Part shown: piece after piece, positions 59,185 through 64,000 of the stretch
Layout of the letters: each line of letters opens with the position of its first letter
Position numbering within the stretch: the first letter of the stretch is position 1
Assembly (NCBI GenBank): GCA_963734625.1
Contig: CAVTHW010000003.1
Span: 558,001 to 622,000 of the forward strand
DNA length: 64,000 bases
Direction: 5' to 3'
Source of the DNA: CAVTHW01 sp963734625
Lineage (GTDB): Bacteria > Acidobacteriota > Terriglobia > Bryobacterales > Bryobacteraceae
Translations under genes and position numbers: made by a program
The notes under the pieces: model-generated
The model's input: only the letters and a program-made list of their open reading frames with translations
Database searches by the model: none
Told to the model about the DNA's origin: nothing

Positions 59185-59288
59185 CAGATTTATTGTATGC
59201 AGTTGCGCCTGTCCCGCGAAACCGCAGCCGCTCCGGCGGGGAGTGTAGACTACCTGGAGAGGTATGCCCGTGGCTCCGGAGGATCGAA

Positions 59289-59921
59289 ATGGAACGTAGA
59301 ACACTCGTTAAAACTCTATCCGCTCTCGTGGCGATCGCCGGCATGGCTCTGGCACAGGCACAGGTACTGCAACCGGTCGCGCTCCCGGCTCCACAGAAGC
59401 AGGGCGGCAAGCCCTTGATGCTGGCGTTGGCGGAACGGAGGACCACCCGCGCATTCAACGAACAGAAGCTCTCTCCGCAGATGCTTTCGAATCTTCTATG
59501 GGCGGCCTTCGGCGTGAACCGGGGCCAGGCGGACAGGCCCGGGTTGGGCAGGACGGCGCCCTCGGCGATGAACAAGCAGGAGGTTTCGCTCTACGTCATC
59601 CTGGCCGAAGGAGTGTATCTTTACGAGGCTGAGCCGCACCGTCTGAAGCCCGTCTCCACCGGGGACGCCCGCGTAAAAACGGGGCCGGAGGCGGCGGCCA
59701 AAGCCCCGGTTACGATCATCTACGTTGCCGACGCACAAGCCAACTCGGCCCAAGTCGACACGGGGTTCATCGGCCAGAACGTCTACTTGTTCGCCGCCTC
59801 GGAGGGCTTGAACGCCTGGTTCCGTACCGTCAACGCACAGGGAGTGACGGACGCGCTGAAGTTGACGGCGGAGCAGCGGCCCCTATACGCCCAATCGGTG
59901 GGTTATCCGCCGAAGCAGTGA
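59289..59921 (+). CDS. Exported nitroreductase family protein (SagB-like)
   Basis: 210 residues from the ATG at 59289, behind GGAGGA. The signal peptide is RRTLVKTLSALVAIAGMALA. The FMN-binding nitroreductase fold appears in LALAERRTTRAFNEQKLSPQ, LSNLLWAAFGVNRG and TGFIGQNVYLFAASEGLNAW. Such SagB-type proteins with an export signal occur in Acidobacteriota and Bacteroidetes-like genomes and are of unknown substrate. There is no azoline-forming partner nearby, so a bacteriocin function is unlikely. Confidence 0.8.
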   Translation: MERRTLVKTLSALVAIAGMALAQAQVLQPVALPAPQKQGGKPLMLALAERRTTRAFNEQKLSPQMLSNLLWAAFGVNRGQADRPGLGRTAPSAMNKQEVSLYVILAEGVYLYEAEPHRLKPVSTGDARVKTGPEAAAKAPVTIIYVADAQANSAQVDTGFIGQNVYLFAASEGLNAWFRTVNAQGVTDALKLTAEQRPLYAQSVGYPPKQ

Positions 59922-59985
59922 GCGCCGCGGCCGGCCGCTCCGCCGAACCGAGCTAGAATAGCAGTAGAGAGAGGAATCTTCGAAC

Positions 59986-60252
59986 ATGGCAAAAGAAGAC
60001 AGCGGAAGCTCTATCCTTTGGTTCCTGACTGGCGCCGCAGTCGGCGCCGCTGTTGCCTTGTTATATGCTCCAGCCTCGGGCCGGGACGCCCGCAAGTACA
60101 TAGGCAAGAAGGCCGAAAAAGGCCGGGAAACGCTCAGCGACGCCGGCAAGGAGATCGTGGAGCGCGGCCGTGACTATTACAAGAAGGGCCTCAAGGTCGC
60201 CGAGGACGCCGGCGATCTCCTGGAGCGGGGCAAGAAGCTCGTCACCGGCTGA
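59986..60252 (+). CDS. YtxH domain-containing small membrane protein
   Basis: 88 residues. The N-terminal transmembrane helix LWFLTGAAVGAAVALLYAPA leads into the YtxH signature (LYAPASGRDARKYIG), then a charged amphipathic region (EIVERGRDYYKKGLKVAEDA). Family members are found in general-stress regulons of Firmicutes and elsewhere, and their molecular role is unclear. A ribosome-binding site (AGAGAGGAA) lies upstream. It sits 33 bases before pruA and could be co-transcribed. Confidence 0.85.
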   Translation: MAKEDSGSSILWFLTGAAVGAAVALLYAPASGRDARKYIGKKAEKGRETLSDAGKEIVERGRDYYKKGLKVAEDAGDLLERGKKLVTG

Positions 60253-60285
60253 ACCGCGCGCGACAACGCGGCAGGAGGCGATTCC

Positions 60286-61869
60286 ATGAGTGCATCTGTT
60301 CGCTTTGATGCAGATTCCCTGTCCGCATTCCGCAACGAGCCCTACGCGGATTTCTCGGTTCCCGCCAACCGCAAGGCCATGCTGGAAGCCCTTGAAGGCG
60401 TTCGGGCACAGTTCGGGCGCGAGTACGATTTGTGGATCGGCGGCGCAAAGCACAAGACCGCGGCGAAACTTACTTCGCTCAATCCTTCCAAGCCCTCGGA
60501 AACGGTGGGCGTCCACCAGATGGCAACTCCCGAGCTGGCGGCCGCGGCCGTCGAGTCGGCATTCTCTTTCTTCCCCGCGTGGAGCCGCACGCCCGCCGAG
60601 GAGCGCGCGGGTCTTTTGCTGCGCGCCGGGGAACTGATCCGGCGCCGCAAGATGGAGTTCGACGCATGGCTGGTTTTGGAGGCCGGAAAGACCTGGCCCG
60701 AAGCCGAGGCTGACGTCTCCGAAGCCATCGACTTCTGTGAGTACTACGCGCGCCAGATGCTCCGCCTGGCCGGCCCGCGGGATATCGTGCAGCTTCCCGG
60801 CGAGCAGGATGAGCTGGTCTACATCCCACTGGGGGCGGGGATGGTGATCGCTCCCTGGAATTTTCCCCTGGCAATCCTGGTGGGCATGACGGCCGCCGCT
60901 CTGGCAGCCGGCAACACAGCGGTCATCAAGCCGTCCAGCGACACACCTACCATCGCCGCGAAGTTCGCCGAGGTGCTGCTGGAGGCGGGCTTCCCGGACC
61001 GAAGCTTCTGCCTGGTCACGGGGAGCGGCGCCAGCGTCGGAGACGTGCTGGTCGAGCATCCTAAGACCCGCTTCATATGCTTCACCGGATCTCGCGACGT
61101 GGGCCTGCGCATCAACGAACTGGCATCCAGGCCGCGTCCCGGCCAAAAGTGGATCAAGCGGGTAATCGTCGAAATGGGAGGCAAGGACGCCATCATCGTC
61201 GACGAGGAGGCCGACCTGGAGCGCGCCGTGGAAGGCGTCTTTGTCTCGGCCTTCGGCTACCAGGGCCAGAAGTGTTCCGCCTGCTCCCGCGCCATCGTGG
61301 ACCGGAAGATCTACGACCTCTTCCTTGAACGCCTTAAGGCGAAGGTGGAAGCCTCAAAGACCGGGCCCGCCGACGATCCCGGCAATTACATGGGACCGGT
61401 CATCAGCGAGAAAGCGATGCGGTCGATCCTGGACTACGTGGAAATCGGAAGTAAAGAGGGGCGTCTGGTCGCTGGCGGCGGGCGTATCGGGGGTGAGGGA
61501 TATTTCCTGCGGCCAACGGTCATCGCCGACGTGGAGCCGAAGGCCCGGATCTTTCAGGAGGAGATCTTCGGCCCGGTCCTGGCGGTGACTCCCGCCAGCA
61601 GCTTCGAACACGCGCTGGAACTGGCCAACGATTCCGATTATGGGCTGACCGGCGCGGTTTATACCCAGAATCCGGCGAAGCTCCGAAGGGCTCGTGAGGT
61701 GTTTCACGTAGGCAATCTGTATTTCAACCGTAAGTGCACGGGTGCAATGGTGGGGGCTCACCCCTTTGGCGGCTTCAACATGTCCGGCACGGATTCCAAG
61801 GCGGGCGGCCCGGATTATCTGCTGCAATTTCTGCAAGCCAAGTCCATAGCCGATAAGACTACTAGATGA
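60286..61869 (+). CDS. pruA: L-glutamate gamma-semialdehyde dehydrogenase (P5C dehydrogenase)
   Basis: 527 residues of the aldehyde dehydrogenase superfamily, P5CDH type. Binding and catalytic motifs: IPLGAGMVIAPWNFPLAILV, the general base Glu in KRVIVEMGGKDAIIVDEEAD and the nucleophile Cys in GYQGQKCSACSRAIV. HPFGGFNMSGTDSKAGGPDY closes the cofactor site. It oxidises glutamate semialdehyde (from proline) to glutamate with NAD. No proline dehydrogenase gene is present here. The N-terminal extension before NPSKPSETVGVH matches the longer P5CDH type. Confidence 0.92.
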   Translation: MSASVRFDADSLSAFRNEPYADFSVPANRKAMLEALEGVRAQFGREYDLWIGGAKHKTAAKLTSLNPSKPSETVGVHQMATPELAAAAVESAFSFFPAWSRTPAEERAGLLLRAGELIRRRKMEFDAWLVLEAGKTWPEAEADVSEAIDFCEYYARQMLRLAGPRDIVQLPGEQDELVYIPLGAGMVIAPWNFPLAILVGMTAAALAAGNTAVIKPSSDTPTIAAKFAEVLLEAGFPDRSFCLVTGSGASVGDVLVEHPKTRFICFTGSRDVGLRINELASRPRPGQKWIKRVIVEMGGKDAIIVDEEADLERAVEGVFVSAFGYQGQKCSACSRAIVDRKIYDLFLERLKAKVEASKTGPADDPGNYMGPVISEKAMRSILDYVEIGSKEGRLVAGGGRIGGEGYFLRPTVIADVEPKARIFQEEIFGPVLAVTPASSFEHALELANDSDYGLTGAVYTQNPAKLRRAREVFHVGNLYFNRKCTGAMVGAHPFGGFNMSGTDSKAGGPDYLLQFLQAKSIADKTTR

Positions 61870-61873
61870 CGTC

Positions 61874-63991
61874 ATGACGCACAGCGTGCCCTCTCCCCAG
61901 GAAACGCCGGGACAAGTCCTTTTGCCCAATCACAAGCCAGAACGACGGGTGGAGGATGACCACTACCGCGAGCTGTTCGAGAACGCCGCGGACGTGGTCT
62001 ACACGCACGACCTCGAAGGCCGAATGATCTCCATCAATAGGGCCGGCGAGCGGATCACCGGGTACGCCCGCGAAGAAGCCCTGGAGATGAACATTTTCCA
62101 GATGCTGGATCCGGAATCCCGCGAGAGGACCCTGGAGGTGATTCGCCAGCACCTGGGAGGCGGCGCGCAGCCGGCTTACGAAGTTACGATCATCACCAAG
62201 GACAACTGCCGGGTGGCGATGGAGATCGGAACGCGCCTGCTGTTTCGCCGGGGCCTTCCGTTTGCGGTCCTGGGGATTGCCCGGGACATCACGGAGCGCA
62301 AGAGGGGGCAGCAGCTCGAGCGGGACCGCAACCACGTGCTCGAGCTCGTGGCCGGCAACGAACCGCTGGAAAGAGTGCTCGCGGCGCTGTGCGTTCTGCT
62401 GGAACGGCAGTGCCCAGCGGGCTTGATTTGTTCGGTTTTTCTGTTGCGCGACGGGCGCCTGGAGCTGGCGGCCGCGCCCAGCCTGCTCCCCGAGCAAGCC
62501 CAGGCGCTGGAACCCACGGAACTGGAAGGCGTCCAGCGGCTGGCGCTCGTACGCTCGAAGGGCGACGCGCTGCTGGGGGCGTTCCTGCTGATCCATCAGC
62601 CTGGCTGCCAACCAGGGCCGGGCGAGCTGGCGACTCTGGAAACGGCGCGGAGGCTGGCTATAGTGGCCATCGAGCAGAGGCACCTCGCCGACGAACTCGC
62701 CTACCAGGCCCGGCACGACGCGCTCACCGGCCTGCCGAATCGTTTCGATTTGCAGGAGAGGCTTGAGGCGGCGGTGGCCGAGGCACAGGGCGGCGACCGC
62801 CCGCTGGCGGTGCTGTTCATCGACCTGGACCGGTTCAAACAGATCAACGATACGCTGGGTCACCCCGTGGGCGACGCAGTCCTCCAGCAGGTTTCCCGGC
62901 GGCTGGCGAACCGCCTGGAAGCGTCCGCCGTTCTGGGCCGGCTGGGGGGCGACGAGTTCATGGTGCTGCTGACCCAGTCGCCGGACCACCCATATGCGCG
63001 CAAGGTGGCGCAAGAGCTGCTCGACGCGCTGAAGGCGCCTTTTGAAGTGGAAGGCTATGAGCTGTACGTGAGCGCCAGCATTGGCATCAGTCTGTACCCG
63101 CTGGACGGCAAGGACGCCGCCACGTTGCAGAGGAACGCCGACAGTGCCATGTATCGCGCCAAGAATCGGGGAGCGAACTGCTTCGAGTTCGTCACCGAGG
63201 GACTCGGCGCCGCCGCGTTAGAACGGCTCGAAATCGAGAACGCGCTGCGCCGCGCGATGGAGCACGGGGAGCTGCAACTCAACTATCAGCCCCAGGCGGA
63301 CATGGATGGGCGGCTGACGGGACTGGAGGCGCTCCTGGCCTGGAACCACCCCAAGCTGGGCAGTATTCCGCCCGGGCAATTCATCCCGGTGGCTGAGGAG
63401 AGCGGGCTGATTATTCCGATTGGCGCCTGGGCGCTGGCTGAAGCCTGCCGCCAGTGCGTCGCCTGGCACGAGGCGGGCTTTCCGAGGGTGAAAGTGGCGG
63501 TCAATGTCTCGGCGACGCAATTCGCCAGGACGGGTTTTGTTGAGACGGTGTCGCGGGCCTTGTCGGCGAGCGGTCTGGATCCTTCGCTTCTCGAACTGGA
63601 AATCACCGAGAGCGTGGTCATGCGCAACCTGGAAGAGTCGGCCAGCCGCATGCAAAGGCTGCGGGCGCTGGGGGTGAGCATCGCTATCGACGATTTCGGC
63701 ACTGGCTACTCCTCCCTGGGTTACCTGCGGGATCTGCCTATCGACGCTCTGAAGATGGACCAGATGTTCCTCCGCGAGGTGGATTCCGACCCGGGCGCCA
63801 TGCCCCTGTTGCAGGCCATCGTGGCGCTGGCGCACGGCCTGCGGATGTCGGTTATCGCCGAGGGCGTCGAAAGCCAACGCCAGTTAGACGCCCTACGCCA
63901 GGTGGGGTGCGACCGGCTACAGGGTTATTTGATCGGAGAGGCCCTGCCGGCCGACGAGGTATTGCGCCTGCCCAGGGAGGGTTTGTGCTAG
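61874..63991 (+). CDS. PAS-GAF-GGDEF-EAL cyclic-di-GMP signalling protein
   Basis: 705 residues in one frame. PAS domain at about 28-145 (FENAADVVYTHDLEGRMISI), a GAF-like domain at about 150-275, GGDEF at about 280-435 with intact LGGDEFM, and EAL at about 455-700. The EAL active-site residues are all seen: LEALLAWNHPKLG, VNVSATQF, EITESV, DDFGTGYSSL, DALKMDQMF, IAEGVES and QGYLIG. It can therefore in principle both make and degrade c-di-GMP. No membrane helix is present, so it senses cytoplasmic cues. It starts 4 bases after the pruA stop. Confidence 0.93.
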   Translation: MTHSVPSPQETPGQVLLPNHKPERRVEDDHYRELFENAADVVYTHDLEGRMISINRAGERITGYAREEALEMNIFQMLDPESRERTLEVIRQHLGGGAQPAYEVTIITKDNCRVAMEIGTRLLFRRGLPFAVLGIARDITERKRGQQLERDRNHVLELVAGNEPLERVLAALCVLLERQCPAGLICSVFLLRDGRLELAAAPSLLPEQAQALEPTELEGVQRLALVRSKGDALLGAFLLIHQPGCQPGPGELATLETARRLAIVAIEQRHLADELAYQARHDALTGLPNRFDLQERLEAAVAEAQGGDRPLAVLFIDLDRFKQINDTLGHPVGDAVLQQVSRRLANRLEASAVLGRLGGDEFMVLLTQSPDHPYARKVAQELLDALKAPFEVEGYELYVSASIGISLYPLDGKDAATLQRNADSAMYRAKNRGANCFEFVTEGLGAAALERLEIENALRRAMEHGELQLNYQPQADMDGRLTGLEALLAWNHPKLGSIPPGQFIPVAEESGLIIPIGAWALAEACRQCVAWHEAGFPRVKVAVNVSATQFARTGFVETVSRALSASGLDPSLLELEITESVVMRNLEESASRMQRLRALGVSIAIDDFGTGYSSLGYLRDLPIDALKMDQMFLREVDSDPGAMPLLQAIVALAHGLRMSVIAEGVESQRQLDALRQVGCDRLQGYLIGEALPADEVLRLPREGLC

Positions 63992-64000
63992 GATGTAAAA

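Overview
The window looks like chromosome from an uncultured, GC-rich bacterium of the Acidobacteriota, most likely the Solibacter/Bryobacterales group. This rests on family content, not on a marker gene. It includes an Oar-like TonB receptor with a carboxypeptidase-regulatory N-terminus next to a one-TM 'VLNTPQFS...RRYPSLLRYV' protein, many Tat-exported sugar-type enzymes, a GMC dehydrogenase with a gluconate-dehydrogenase subunit 3, futalosine-pathway MqnD and Gly-rich linkers. I saw no rRNA, tRNA or CRISPR array.

Layout. 1-4.9 kb: periplasmic redox genes on the minus strand (multihaem cytochrome c, GMC flavoprotein, small Tat subunit, two tandem Tat aldo/keto-reductase-like proteins). 5-9.8 kb: TonB-dependent receptor with a consensus promoter, and its membrane partner. 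9.8-17 kb: uroporphyrinogen-decarboxylase-like protein, sugar isomerase-like protein, carB and an ABC-2 exporter pair. 17.4-24.8 kb: GH106-like rhamnosidase (frameshifted), M49-like lipoprotein peptidase and a GH-A glycosidase. 24.9-25.6 kb: two small genes.

25.8-39.5 kb is the standout: an eleven-gene minus-strand operon with its own sigma70-type promoter. In transcription order it reads mvhD-like, metF, a divergent glutamate-synthase-like FMN protein, gltB2, gltB1, gltB3, hdrC, hdrB, a giant hdrA with an inserted GltD-like module, mvhD-like, metV. Most neighbours overlap by 1-4 bases. It joins archaeal-style split glutamate synthase, heterodisulfide-reductase-type bifurcation modules and both halves of a MetFV methylene-tetrahydrofolate reductase. 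An ammonium transporter lies directly upstream on the same strand. I infer a ferredoxin/NADPH-linked complex joining ammonia assimilation and one-carbon metabolism; this is a hypothesis.

41-64 kb is mostly housekeeping: a degraded mobile-element stretch, guaA, an S41 protease, a MerR regulator, speA, tatA, HU, an orphan nuoM, a radical SAM protein, mqnD, comF, an HNH protein, infC, a vapBC pair with a palindromic operator, galU, pruA and a PAS-GAF-GGDEF-EAL protein.

Data quality: at least 20 single-base frameshifts and one nonsense codon fall in conserved genes between about 11 and 44 kb, often in short G or C runs. None is evident in 0-11 or 44-64 kb. In nearly every case the protein continues cleanly in another frame, so consensus errors are likelier than gene decay. 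Coordinates for those genes span the repaired gene.
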